DNA of 64,000 bases from Phytophthora sp. 'mugwort' (taxonomy: Eukaryota > Oomycota > Peronosporomycetes > Peronosporales > Peronosporaceae): NCBI GenBank assembly GCA_033558025.1, contig JAUCEF010000001.1, forward strand, positions 1,054,001 to 1,118,000. The letters are read 5' to 3'. The stretch's first letter is position 1. The number at the start of each line of letters is the position of its first letter. The position numbers were made by a program, and so were the translations under genes. Positions 31,267-42,152 of this stretch are shown here, one piece after another. The notes under the pieces are model-generated. The model was not told the origin of the DNA. It saw only the letters and a program-made list of their open reading frames with translations, and searched no databases.

Positions 31267-31801
31267 CTTTGACCTTAACGGCCTCCCGTTTAATTTAGTA
31301 ATATATCACCCTAAACCCACAAATAAACAAGCCCAAGCCATATCGTGACGGTTCCGACATCCCTACAGTTTCCGACAGTTACATAAATATGCTAAAAGAG
31401 GGGGTGTATCATATAACTGTCCCCTGTCCCTAAACCAACCCACCCAAATGCTCGCTACGCTCGCGGTGACAGAATCCTAAGCCCGATACGGCTCGCACGC
31501 GAAGCCTCTGCTTACCAGGATGTCAATGCTGGGTCCTGGGTTTGCTTGCCTGCTCGCTGGCTTAGCATGACATCTGTCCTCAAATTGGTCCAATCAGAAC
31601 GCCTCACTTATGCTACATACTTGAATTTTGTATATTTGGCACAGTCGGAAGATTTGCACCGTCTGACTTAATGTGTGTATGGTTCGCGCTTAAGTACTGT
31701 CGGAACGGTGAGGATATTCATTCATAATAGCAAAAAGTGTTTACTTAAGCATTATACACTTGTTGCTGCTCCTTCAAATGTTATTTCAGCCCACAGTAAT
31801 C
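31267..31801. other. Region without a recognisable gene
   Basis: No protein or RNA gene seen. Near 31450 the sequence ctcgctacgctcgcgg is a short GC repeat. The expected integrase C-terminus and LTR of the neighbouring gypsy element are not visible here. The 3' UTR of the TM gene probably lies at the right edge. Confidence 0.45.
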
Positions 31802-33583
31802 TCACTCAGAGGGAACAATGCTGAAAGATTTAGTCCTCGTCTGCCCACGACATCTCGCAGCCTCTCGAGCGCTGCCACCCAAATTCCGCTCGAAAATGTT
31901 CACCACGCCGGTACACGGCCGCTCCTGACACGGTTCAACGCGTTGGTCTGACACTGATCCAATCACGAACAAGTCGTGTGGGAGCACTTTAACCCAGCCC
32001 ACTTTGCGAAGAACAATGAACTCGCTTCCGTCCTCTTCTTCCACCTTAAGCAACCCGAAAGCTTTTAAGGCATCCGTAGTATAATAAAGCTGTCCATTTT
32101 CCCAGCAATAGCCACCCAGCATCGTCATCTTGTTACGCAAAGCTAACGTCGTGTCGACACTGCAAGGTTCTGCAAAAATTGCCCTCAGACAGCCATGTTT
32201 CCACCGAACGTATACAGTTGCCCATGTCGCCCGAATGACCATCATAAATGTGATAAGTGACAGCACGAAGATCCCATGTCCTACTAAGCTCCACAGGTAA
32301 TACGACACTGCTTCTGCTGTCGCCTTTGTTTTCCTCATACTTGATCGGTTTAGAATAGTGATAATGTGTTCTTGTCCTGCTGCGCTCAAGACCTCGCCCA
32401 ATAACGAGGACTCGTAGCAGAATAGTAATCTCTTGACAAAAAACCTCCATTTCTCACGCATCCATCGCATGCTCTCAATGATCTCAAAGAGGAGCAATAA
32501 TAATCCAGATAGATTATATCCGAGCGAAATGTATTGGATTCGGGCAAAGAATCCGTCGTTCGCGACCAGGAGAAAGAGATCGCTCATGAGTCCTTCCGCT
32601 AGAAAATACAACAGTGTTAAATGATGGTAATTGCTGGCACCATGAGCCGATAATCGCAGACTCTCGTGAACAAATACCGTTGTCGTCTGTCGGTGAAGCT
32701 CTTCTCCGAGCTGATCGCAGATGCGTCCGTGACGTTTGCAAGACACGTAACTGCGCCGCAGCACGAGCCCGCGGAACACTAGCCACAACACTCCAAGCGT
32801 GCAGTACCAATACGACCAAATGTATCCTTCTTTTCCCGTAAACTCGGCCAGAGTTGAGCCGTTCATGTCGATTGTACCGAGAGCGCGAACACGGATATAC
32901 GCCGTCTTGTCCTTGATGCAGTATGTGCCATCCGCTTCTTCGTAGAACGAGAAGTAGCCAATACTACCATGATAGAAATACTGCTCGAATGGCACGCTAT
33001 CCTCAGCGCAACTCGAAGGTGTTGTAGGTGACGAATTGGTTCTACCAGTGTCTATTAAGTAATTCCCATGCGCATTGTACTGAGGCATGACAAAATGGCA
33101 CAAACGGCCACGGTTAACACTATAGTAGTGCGTCGCCTTGATGTTCCACCAGACTTGGCCCATGTGGACACCTTCGATAGGGCATAATTCACTTAGTTTG
33201 TTCTTCTCTTGCTCTGCTCCAATTGGTACTATCAGATTTTCCGAGATATTGTGTGGTGTCGCGAATTTAAGGTAGCTTCTTGTCTGCAGACTGAATGGCA
33301 GTAAGCCCAACATTAACCACGCGACCAGCAGTTTTCGTTGGGCTGTTGGACGAAATGCAGCACTTGCTCTTTCGGTGACCCCAGAACGAGATTCTCTGTC
33401 GACGTTGTGTACCCTTGCCTCGTCATCACTGAGCATGACCTTAGATGCAATGGTATTTGCTTGTGTTGTAGGCGTCAAAGGTCTTGCCGATTGTACTATT
33501 AGTATCATCACCATAACCGCTCGACCAACGCAGCGACAATTATCTTGGATATATTCCTCATGAGAAGCTCGACCGTGTAACAT
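31802..33583 (-). CDS. Multi-pass membrane protein of an oomycete family, function unknown
   Basis: A 593-residue frame without introns begins at an ATG at 33583. The broken paralogue at 39619-41296 aligns from Met50, so a start at 33436 is also possible. Hydrophobic segments lie at about 85-100, 255-276, 322-342, 351-371 and 427-455. Between the first two is a loop of about 150 residues with cysteines and the conserved LCPIEGVHMGQVWWN block. It probably faces the outside or a lumen. The C-terminal cytoplasmic part has MTMLGGYCWENGQLYYTTDA and a Cys-rich VEPCQERPCTG stretch. No catalytic motif is recognisable. The 5' end is 384 bp from the stop of the ankyrin-TIR gene on the same strand. Confidence 0.85.
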   Translation of the reverse strand: MLHGRASHEEYIQDNCRCVGRAVMVMILIVQSARPLTPTTQANTIASKVMLSDDEARVHNVDRESRSGVTERASAAFRPTAQRKLLVAWLMLGLLPFSLQTRSYLKFATPHNISENLIVPIGAEQEKNKLSELCPIEGVHMGQVWWNIKATHYYSVNRGRLCHFVMPQYNAHGNYLIDTGRTNSSPTTPSSCAEDSVPFEQYFYHGSIGYFSFYEEADGTYCIKDKTAYIRVRALGTIDMNGSTLAEFTGKEGYIWSYWYCTLGVLWLVFRGLVLRRSYVSCKRHGRICDQLGEELHRQTTTVFVHESLRLSAHGASNYHHLTLLYFLAEGLMSDLFLLVANDGFFARIQYISLGYNLSGLLLLLFEIIESMRWMREKWRFFVKRLLFCYESSLLGEVLSAAGQEHIITILNRSSMRKTKATAEAVSYYLWSLVGHGIFVLSLITFMMVIRATWATVYVRWKHGCLRAIFAEPCSVDTTLALRNKMTMLGGYCWENGQLYYTTDALKAFGLLKVEEEDGSEFIVLRKVGWVKVLPHDLFVIGSVSDQRVEPCQERPCTGVVNIFERNLGGSAREAARCRGQTRTKSFSIVPSE

Positions 33584-33967
33584 TCTATCACACTCGCGTC
33601 ATGAGAAAGTGATAATAAAACGCTGTAAGATTGGTCGCCTCGCACTAGGAGGTGCCATGAGCGTCTCTTGTGATCTTTATATGGGGTCACGAATTAGAGA
33701 AAGCCCCACGTATGCTGCTGAATGGAACCAAGCCTACTTTTTAAACCATACGACTGTACAGTAGGAGTATCCGGCAAGACCTCCGATTTGGTGTCTACAG
33801 GTGATATTCTGCTTGGCCTTGATATCCTACGATGAAGAAGTGCACCCGCGACAGCTTCATCTTGATGAGACCACGACTGCTATGGCGACGTATACCATTT
33901 GTGGCCTCATTGACCGCATGTGGTCCTCATAAATATGCGGTGAGTGGTTGCTCGATGTTGCTTGCCA
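33584..33967. promoter_or_regulatory. Spacer between TM gene and ankyrin-TIR gene
   Basis: 384 bp on the minus strand between the ankyrin-TIR stop codon and the first ATG of the TM gene. It must hold the terminator of one and the promoter of the other. No clear initiator or polyadenylation consensus was identified. Confidence 0.4.
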
Positions 33968-36900
33968 CTAAGCACTAGGAGCAAGCACATTAACCCCCGT
34001 ACTACTCGTTCGTTCTTGCTTCAATCGGAGGTGATCCACTAACCGCCCAACACTGCGCGACCAGCCACCACCATCGACGAAATAAAATAATTCCGATCGC
34101 GCGAGAGTGTACATTTTGCTCAGGTCGAGGAAATTGCTCTGGACAAGCACCGGGTAGACACTTTTCCGTGGGCTAACAGTCTGTGCTGATGTGATGATGC
34201 GGGTCATCGACGCAATCAGCTGCTTTCGGACAAGTTTGTTCGCATTGGCCTCATCAGACCCTTTTTCTCCAGCAGACGCAGGTACTTCGACGAGCAGCAC
34301 CACGCCCCGGCAAGTGCTCATCTGCTGGACTAGACGGTTCTCATCCGCATCGCGGCACGGATATCCAAAGCCTTCTAGATCAGTCTTTACCCGTACTCGA
34401 AGAGAGCTCGCAGCACCAAGCGGCGAATAAATGAGCAAAGGCTCCAGCTCACCGCCGTTTTGTGTTGTCTTACCAGACGACGTGTGATTGTTGGGAATGT
34501 CTTCGCTTTGTTCGATTGTTGCAGCCAGCTTTGCCTTCTGACGACGCCTTTTTCGACGCGGAACAATTGACGCCACGTTCTCACGCTCTTCCTTGTCCAG
34601 GTGTCGCCCATCCTTCATGATTGAAATCATAAGTGGACGTGTTACTTGCCATCTTCTGGCAAATGCAGCTTCGTCGATCTCAAAAACCACTATTCGGGGG
34701 GTTTCTTGGCGTCTTGCGATGATAAAATCGTTAAAGGGAATGCGGTTCTTGTATGGAATATATGACTACAGTGGGAACGACAATGTGAGGCTCATATACG
34801 AGGTAAGGTGACAAGGCAATAACCTACCTCCAAAGCCGCCATAGATGCTGGATGATCTTTCTCCACAATTAGACCGAGTACTACAACGAGCCGGGATACC
34901 AACAATACCATTAACATAAACCAGTACTCCCATCAAACGTTTCGAATAGATTGTACCTGGTTTACGGAGCAGCTTCGCCAGAGCAAGCTCCTTCAAGCAC
35001 CACTCCGATTTAGTGTAGCCATCACACACGATACTCAATACAAGTGAGCAGTTATGGATACCACGCGCAATTTCCTCTCGCCAGACTGCACCGCCACCGA
35101 TACCGCTGGGGTCCATTGTATCCATCCAGCAGGTAAGTTGTTCCTGTGTTTCCAAATGCTCCCGGACTTTTGACGCAAATTGGGCATGGGTGTGCGTATA
35201 CGAGATCATAATCTTGCGAGTCCCGGCTTCTTTCTTGAGCAGAAACTGCAGTTCCGTAGATGTCGTGCAGTCTACTGCTCGTTTACCAGAATCATTCGTA
35301 ATCATCATACTCGATCCACACTTGATCAATGACACTGCTGTTTGCCTGTTTTCTCGCTGCAAGGCAATATGCAGCGCCGTATTACCTCCCGATACTTGAG
35401 TTCTTAGACTCGCACCGGCTGCTACCAAATTGGAGAAAATCGACGAGTCTACACCTTCAGCTTCCGCAGCAAAGCACACGACTGGGATCCCCTCATCATC
35501 AGTTGCATCAGGCTGCGCCTTGTAAGCTAATAATAAAGAAACCACATCATCGTGGTTGTTCCTAGCTGCCCAATGTAGCGGCGTGCGTCCATCGCGGTCT
35601 TTGGCGTTAGGATTAGCACCTTTTTTCAGCAACAGCTTCGCGGCATTCACCTTCCCTACAACTGCGGCCCAGTGTAACGGCGTCCGACGGTGCACACCTT
35701 CAACGCGCTCTCCCAGTGTATCAACCTGAATGCCACGAGCAAGAAGCCACTTAATCTTTCCAACGTTGTCAGTCGCTGCTGCCTCATGAAGTGGAGTCAA
35801 CGCAACATCACCTCCACACTCCAGCAGATAATCGCTCAGGTCGGATCTCAGTGTGAAGGTACTCTGCTGTAAGGGTGTTGCATACGTACGGATTAGCCCA
35901 GTGAGTGATACTGACGCAACCTGCAGGAAGTTTGCACCATTGGCTACGAGCAATCGCAACACTTGTGGGTCATCTGCCACGAAGATAGGCGGGAGAACTG
36001 CTGCTGGATAGTAAAAGGACGCTCGGGGTAACGCATTTACGTCGGCTCCCTTGCTGATAAGTAGCCGGACGATGTCAACGTAACCTTCAGCTACAGCGCC
36101 ATGCAGCGGTGGGAGCAGCACAGAGCATAACACGGTCTTCAAAGGTGATCGTACTCCATCTTGTGTTCGAACCTACACCGACAGAATCGTGAATGTCAGT
36201 TGTTAAGAAGACAAATATCTATCACCCTAAGAAAAAATCCAGGCGACAGGTTACCAATATCCGACTGATAATCTTGAACACCAGACCCACGTTGAAGTTC
36301 ACACGCACGACTTTGTCCAGCACGTTGACATCCATGCCATGTTCAAGCAACAGCTCCACAATCCTGATATTGCCTCGCTGAACAGCAATGTGAAGCGGAT
36401 TCTTTCTCGATTTCGCGAATGCGTACAACCACAAGATTGGTGGCTTGTACAGGTCTTGTATCCGGTTGATCTTGTACTTGGATTCCGCCTCAGACAAAAG
36501 GGTTTCTACCGTGAGAACGTCACCACGAGCGACTGCACGGTACAGAAGCTTTTTTAATTCCTTCGCAAGTCGCGAGCGCTCGCTTCGGATCGGGAGCGCC
36601 TTGAGCGCTCTAAACCTGTTTCCTAATGCTGAAGTGTGAGAAGAATCGTTCCAGCTGTCTGCTTGAAGCTTCAAATGCGTCAGGAAGCGACAGAAGACTA
36701 TAATCTGACGAAGTAGCACCAACCAAACCACCGTCGCTGAGTAGAATAGCACGATCTGCCGTGGTTCAAGTTCGTTGTGACACTCGACAATCACCGGCAC
36801 ATTGAGTAACTGATTCACCGCAACGTACATCATGAATCCCAGCTGAACTGTCACAATCATCTCACAGAACAGTAAATACGGTCGTCGAATCATCCTCTTA

Positions 36901-37802
36901 TCCTTTGCTTTGTATAGCGAAAAGAAATCGTTCGGAAACACCACGGGCGCGATCAGCACAATATTCGGCAGCCCCACAAAGTGCATGGTCATCAACAGCT
37001 TGAGCCAGTGGCTGCACTGCCTTCTCGTGTCCATATCCTCTCCAGCATCTCTCTCTGGATGATATGTTAGCTGTACGATGGCAATAGCAAAGGCGTTCAG
37101 TAGTACCACAAACAGCGAGCAAGCTACCAACCAACCCGCAAAGTAGGAGTTCCGGATATCTCCGATCTTCTTCCTCGTTTTCTGCCCCACTTTGGCCAGC
37201 ATCCAGGCATAGGGTACCAGTCGTCTCTTACTGGGTCCCGATCTACTGATATCCTCTCCTCTGCTGCTCGCCATCTCGGGCAGGCCAGATCTCTGCGGAG
37301 GTCGCGGGATCTCCCTCTTGACCAGCTGAATGGACACTCTCTCGGCTGTGGACAGCAGCTCCAATCCCGAAGTGGACGATGAGGACGCCACACTGAGTTG
37401 AGAGCCTAAAGACAGCGACGTATGCGGTCTCAGAGCGTCCTTCTGGTCCACGACAATGTCTAGAGCCTCCTGAGCCGGCTCATGCTCCAATTTTTCTGCT
37501 TCCAGCGCGTCCAGACTCGTCACTTCATCGCTCTCGCTTGCAGCCAGCATGCATGGGTCACCAGTCTCTGCCAGAGGCCTGCGGGGCTCGTACCCGAGGC
37601 TGGAGGAGCGCGGCAGTAGCAGGAACCTGGAAATATTCGATTTGATTTTACGTTTTTTTTGCTCGTTTGAAGCGGTTTCTACAGACAACTCGACCTCGCT
37701 GTCGCTGTCGCTGCTGCTGCTCAGCTCCTGAAGCACCGGCGTTCCCGAGACCGTGGCCCGCAGATCGGCGGAGACAGTGCTGGTGGCGCTAGAGTCCTCC
37801 AT
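33968..37802 (-). CDS. Membrane-anchored ankyrin-repeat TIR-domain protein
   Basis: I model four exons: 37802-36309, 36172-34957, 34880-34828 and 34765-33968, with introns of 136, 76 and 62 bp that all have GT-AG ends and restore frame (1186 residues). Residues 1-200 are Ser/Glu-rich and probably cytoplasmic. TM segments lie at about 220-246, 266-292, 309-330 and 349-373. Ankyrin repeats begin near 419 and run to about 810 (RTPLHWAAVVGKVNAAKLLL, then GRTPLHWAARNNHDDVVSLL). A TIR domain follows at about 816-925: KIMISYTHTHAQFASKV, CWMDTMD, then SEWCLKELALAK with Glu893 at the position of the NADase catalytic glutamate. After a basic linker (PRRKRRRQK), residues about 1027-1170 look like a second degenerate TIR-like fold. 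The start Met is the first in-frame ATG. Function is inferred as NAD-cleaving or signalling. Confidence 0.85.
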
Positions 37803-38329
37803 GCAGCAGGAACTTGGTGCACGATGTCCAAATGAAATTGTAATTAGCGAATTGGTGTTTCGGATTTTCTGTGTTTGTCGCAATGGATTCTTACGCCCGA
37901 TTTTTTTTGTCAAATTTAAATTTGACAAAAAAATCGCGCGTAACTTTAAAAAAATATTTAATTCGCGTAGTTTACATGTGACTTGGTTTTTCTATAGCGG
38001 CTTGTCGATTCAAGAAGTGCAGAAGGTCGAGGCATTTTCATAATACAGTACACGAAGTACTGCGATCGAATTAAAAGAGTACTGTGCAAAGTATATATTA
38101 AGTTCGTCTGCGAGCTTAAAGTCCCTACGGTATAGGTATGGATGAATATGACGACTTATACTTGAATTTTGTAAGGGGCCACAGTGGCTCTGCAACGGCC
38201 AATCACCGAATTTCATTTATATTCCGCCAATAATAGGCTTTTACTCAAATATTTTCAGCACGCACAATACAAAGGGCTAGGTAGGTCCTCTACACCAGCC
38301 GTTCCGACGTATCGGGTCAAACCACTAAT
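37803..38329. promoter_or_regulatory. Upstream region of the ankyrin-TIR gene
   Basis: AT-rich and without a gene. It includes the 32-bp palindrome at 37902-37933, about 100 bp upstream of the start codon, then unassigned sequence up to the Crypton remnant. No obvious oomycete initiator was found. Confidence 0.4.
37902..37933. repeat. 32-bp perfect palindrome
   Basis: Centred on gtcaaatttaaatttgac, flanked by T7 on the left and A7 on the right; an extra T precedes the left arm. It can form a stem with no loop, or serve as a binding site for a dimer. The half-site gtcaaattt also occurs in the MULE inverted repeats at 3165-3260 and 5640-5738. Confidence 0.95.
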
Positions 38330-39530
38330 GTGGTGCATATCGCTTGCATATTTGCTTTCAATCCGACCAAACCTCCCAGGATTGGCTTGGCTGAGCTCAA
38401 GCCTGGCAACACTAAGTGTGCCAAGAAGGTGCATTCCAGACTTTCGTTAAAAGCGAAAATGAAGAATTTGACTCTGTTAAGCAATGCATTGAGCAAGATG
38501 CTACAGGTAAATATTTTGTGTCTGTGGTGGATACGTTTAACATGTATCTTGTCTTTCACGAGGGTAAAAATAGTAGACCAGTTGCTCGGAATACCGCCAT
38601 GCAATACTATAGACAGAGTAAACTGTGGCTGTTTTGACCTCTTCCCCGTGCAAAGGCACATTGCGAGGCAACGTTGCTTAGCATGAGGGAGACACTCGAC
38701 AGCTTCTGCATGAAGCGAGATGGAAAAGTAATTAACAAATCCCCACCATGCTCAAAGAGTGACTTAAAAAAGATGATGTTGCATTTGTATAGTAATGTAT
38801 GTTCCTCTAGCGACTACCAATATGCAGCATTGTTGTGTCTGCTGTGGTATCTGTTTGGGCGAGCTTCCGACCTGTCGCGCGTCCGCAAGCACAACCTGTC
38901 AGTTGACGCGGCAAAGGTGGTCTTCGTACGCTTCATGCGTATGAAGACGTCCGATGAACAGGGTTGTCGCTGTTCACAGATGTTGACTTCGTCACCTGCC
39001 CGCTGCACCGGTCGCCGCGGCGCTGATAATGCAGCCCACTCCGTCCATCGACTTGGTCGACAATTTACCCGAGATACCGGTCGAAGCCGCCGTCCCGCTA
39101 TCGCCGGTGACTTCGCTATTGGAAGTGCTGAATCACCCCGACGAGTTTGTCGCCCTGGCACTGCCACCTCAACTGTCGCTGCTGTACCTAAGCCCGCTAC
39201 TGCCGCTTCGAAGCCCGCTGCTGTACCGACGATATACTCACACGTCAACCATTTGCTCAACCGCGTCGCGCCTACTGGGGGAGTCGTAGCACCACTGACA
39301 TCGCACTCGTTTCGCCGAGGTGGCGCACAGCACGCGAACGGGTATGAAACTCTCACACACCGCCGGTTCTTTGGCCGCGGGGCCTGGAACATCAAACAAG
39401 CGACAACTACATCTTCAACACAACCAGAGAAGATCACATGGTCAGTAAGGCGCTCAGCGGGTTGATGCCCTTTACTGAGACTCGAAGCGGACAAATCATT
39501 GTGTGACTCTAACATCGATCTCAAGTTCAA
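38330..39530 (+). pseudogene. Crypton tyrosine recombinase remnant
   Basis: The N-terminal core-binding part is at 38416-38636 (FVSVVDTFNMYLVFHEGKN and NTAMQYYRQSKLWLF). The catalytic domain begins at about 38810 with ALLCLLWYLFGRASDLSRV, where the Arg of GRASD fits the first catalytic arginine. Box II is SHSFRRGGAQHANG near 39300 (HxxR). The nucleophilic tyrosine lies in DNYIFNTTRED near 39400, in another frame. These residues define the tyrosine recombinase superfamily, and the overall pattern is that of oomycete Cryptons. Frameshifts at about 38640, 38960 and 39380 show it is dead. It lies between the ankyrin-TIR gene and the TM paralogue pseudogene. Confidence 0.8.
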
Positions 39531-39618
39531 GGTCAAGCTCAAGGCACTTTATCTTTATTGTTTTTTCATTCTTCATCGTTGAGCTTTGAACTCCCCAGAT
39601 ATTTACCTAGACGATTGA

Positions 39619-41296
39619 TCAAGATGGCGGAAGAACGTTCATTGGTTCTATGCCTCTCACACGTGCTAAGCCCGTACGCCGAGCTCCAGCTTCCTCGATA
39701 GCACCACCTAAATTTCTGTCCCAGGAGCTCACGATACCGGTGCATGGGCATTCGCTGCAAGGTTTCACGAGGTCTTCATACATCCCCCCTATCATGAACA
39801 GGTCGTTCCTCAGTACTGTAAACCAGTACAGCTTGCGTAATATGAGACATTCGGTGCCTTCTTCTTCCTCCATCTTCAAAAGCCCGAAGGATTTTAATGC
39901 ATCGGCCTTGTAGTAAAGCTCCCCATTGTGCCAACGATATCCGCCGAGCATTGTCATCTTGTTGCGTTTCCCCAGCGCTGTGTCGACGCTACAGAAAGCA
40001 AAGAAAACTGGCCTTCGGTGCTTCCATCTCACGTACACAATCGACCAGAGAGCCCATATGACCATGATGAAGCCTATAACAGAGAGGATGAACATACAGT
40101 GGCCGACAATGCTCCAAACATAGTGCAAGACGGCAAGGTTGATGTCGTTCGACTTCTTCAGAGTTTTCGAGCCGTTAAGTTGCGTGAGAAATGGCTGCTC
40201 TAAAGCTGCTCCCACAATCTCACCGAGCAAGGACGACTCGTAGCAAAATAATAGGCGTTTAATGAATGCCCGAGCCTTTCGCGCAGCCAGTTCGTGCTCT
40301 CGAGCATTTCGAATGCCACCAAAAGCAGTCCCGAGGGATTATATCCAAGCGAAACGTACTGAATTTGGACCAAAACCCCATTGTTCGCAATCAGAAGAAA
40401 CAAATCGCCCATAAGTCCTTCGACTAAGCGGTAGAGCAGCGCTACTCAATGCAGCTTTGTTGCTCCATATGATGTCAAACGAAGTTGTTTGTGAACAAAC
40501 ACGATAGCTTCTTTCCGTCAGAGCTTCACTCCCATTTTAATGCACCGTCGACCATACCGTTTGCAAATAATTTAGCTTCGCCACAGAACAAGACCTCGAT
40601 ATACCACCCAGCGAGCGCCGTGTGCCGTACCAGTACGATTTCCGGTAGTTTAGACGTCCCGTATTTTCAGCCAGACCCAGACCATTGATAGCATAAGTAC
40701 CGAGCCCTTGTGCAACAGTGTATGTGGTTTCGTTATCCGCACAATACGTTCCAGTTTGTTCCTCGTAAAATGAAAAATATCTGAAGCTGCCGTGCTAAAA
40801 GTACATAGCGAATGGAAAACTTTCTTCGCGACAACTAGTTGGTGTCCGTATCATAAGGTTTAACATTTAAGCTTCCGATCAGATGGTTTCCATGAATGTT
40901 ATATTGCGGGACGACAAAGCGGCAGACCCGACCATGTATGGTGCTATAGTAGTGCGTGATTTGAACATTCCACCACACTTGGCCTAGATGAATTCCTTCG
41001 AGCGGGCACAATTCTCTCAAATTTGCTGTTTCTTTCGGTACTTCGTGATACCTCACAAAATCACGGAAATACTCGGGGATCACGAGTATTTCCGTGATTT
41101 TGTGAGGTATCACGAAGTTTAGATAACCTCGAATCATCAAGACGTATGGAATCAAGCCAATGAACGCCCAGACCATTATCAGCATTCGGTTTGCTGTCAG
41201 GAGCTTACTAACTCGTGATTCTGTTCTTGCCATTCGAATCTCAGACCCGTTCTGAAGACGACGCTCTTGATCAAGTACCTGGTTCTGCTTCATCAT
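39619..41296 (-). pseudogene. Broken paralogue of the multi-pass membrane protein gene
   Basis: Same family, strand and domain order as the gene at 31802-33583. The N-terminal part (41296-40835) reads LCPLEGIHLGQVWWNVQITH. The middle is shattered over 40830-40412. A TM part follows (IQYVSLGYNPSGLLLVAFE), then an intact C-terminal stretch (40230-39619) with NKMTMLGGYRWHNGELYY and PCSECPCTG. At least three frameshifts or stops separate these blocks. A 79-bp hairpin duplication sits in the N-terminal part. The pair implies a local duplication now spanning the ankyrin-TIR gene. Confidence 0.88.
41040..41118. repeat. Perfect 36-bp inverted duplication (hairpin) inside the pseudogene
   Basis: Arms 41040-41075 and 41083-41118 are perfect reverse complements, separated by gggatca. 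Compared with the intact paralogue, the coding sequence is about nine codons longer here and stays open. This points to a templated inverted copy added next to its source. Confidence 0.97.
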
Positions 41297-41490
41297 GAAG
41301 CGTTGCGTAGCGGGTGTCTTTCAGAAACCTTACGAAACGGATACGACTCCTGACTCGCAGCAAATTTAACTTAATGTCCATGTTCCTTCTCCGTTTTATC
41401 TTTGTATGAATAAACAATATTTAAGTAAAAGTGGAAGAGAAACCATCTCCGAATAGAAAGGTGACCAACTCCTTTCAAAAATACGATAAC

Positions 41491-41844
41491 CACAACACCT
41501 TTGCACAGGAAGTGTGATTTCTGGAGAGTATACAAACTCTCAGTGAACTGCAGTTCACTAGTCCCTGGTTGGGGGACTGTTACCAAAACAATTTAGGTAG
41601 ATTTATGACTGAATATATTTATTGGTGATCCCTTTTAATGCGTCTACATACTAACTATTGGTCACCTATAAAGTACCCTAGATGTTACCCATTGGGTGGG
41701 TCTGAGGTCTTTGTACCATATGTGTGGTACCTATCCCTGACGTCATTACCGTGACGTCATAGCGATGTCGGCTACACCACTTAGTGTACTTGGGCACACC
41801 TGCACTGAAGAGTGGCTTGGCACTCTTCATGTAACCCCGTTACA
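41491..41844 (+). repeat. Left LTR
   Basis: Matches 48410-48763 with about seven differences. Contains an 18-bp palindrome (agtgaactgcagttcact, 41542-41559) and two TGACGTCA sites. Ends ...gtaaccccgttaca. Confidence 0.9.
41738..41759 (+). promoter_or_regulatory. Paired TGACGTCA (CRE/bZIP) sites in the LTR
   Basis: Two perfect TGACGTCA octamers at 41738-41745 and 41752-41759, spaced 14 bp start to start. Both recur in the right LTR (48657-48664, 48671-48678). The octamer is the classical CREB/ATF bZIP target. Its use here as an enhancer is inferred. Confidence 0.7.
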
Positions 41845-42034
41845 TCCTCCCCCACTTAGGTTCGGTCTACCGACCTTCCAGGGTGAGTGAAAGGAAATCG
41901 CCGCCTTCCACTCTCCAAGTCGAATTACATCGACTTTGCTGCGGTTAGTTGCCGCAGCCGGCTCATTTCCTTTTGAGCCCCGAGCACGTTCCCGTGCTCT
42001 TCGTCTTCTTCGGCTTCCACGTCAGCCCCAAGCA

Positions 42035-42082
42035 TGAACAAGACTCGGTCCAAGCATGTTGCTTCTAAGCAACAGGTTTAAC
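42035..42082 (+). pseudogene. Start of the LTR element's gag, cut by piggyBac
   Basis: An ATG opens a short frame reading MNKTRSKHVASKQQV just inside the left LTR. It ends at a stop beside a C-run, and the piggyBac begins 44 bp later. The position fits a gag start. Confidence 0.4.
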
Positions 42083-42125
42083 CCCCCCCCCGCTCTCAAG
42101 CCGCTTTTGACACCCTGGCAAGTCT

Positions 42126-42152
42126 TTAACATGTTGTATAATACTACATGTT
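42126..42152 (+). repeat. piggyBac left terminal repeat with TTAA
   Basis: Reads ttaacatgttgta, then taatactacatgtt. The reverse complement of 46473-46499 matches it except at a few central positions. Confidence 0.85.

Noticed and set aside
32133..32450. 105-codon minus-strand frame inside the TM gene
   Set aside because: Out-of-frame shadow of the 593-residue coding sequence.
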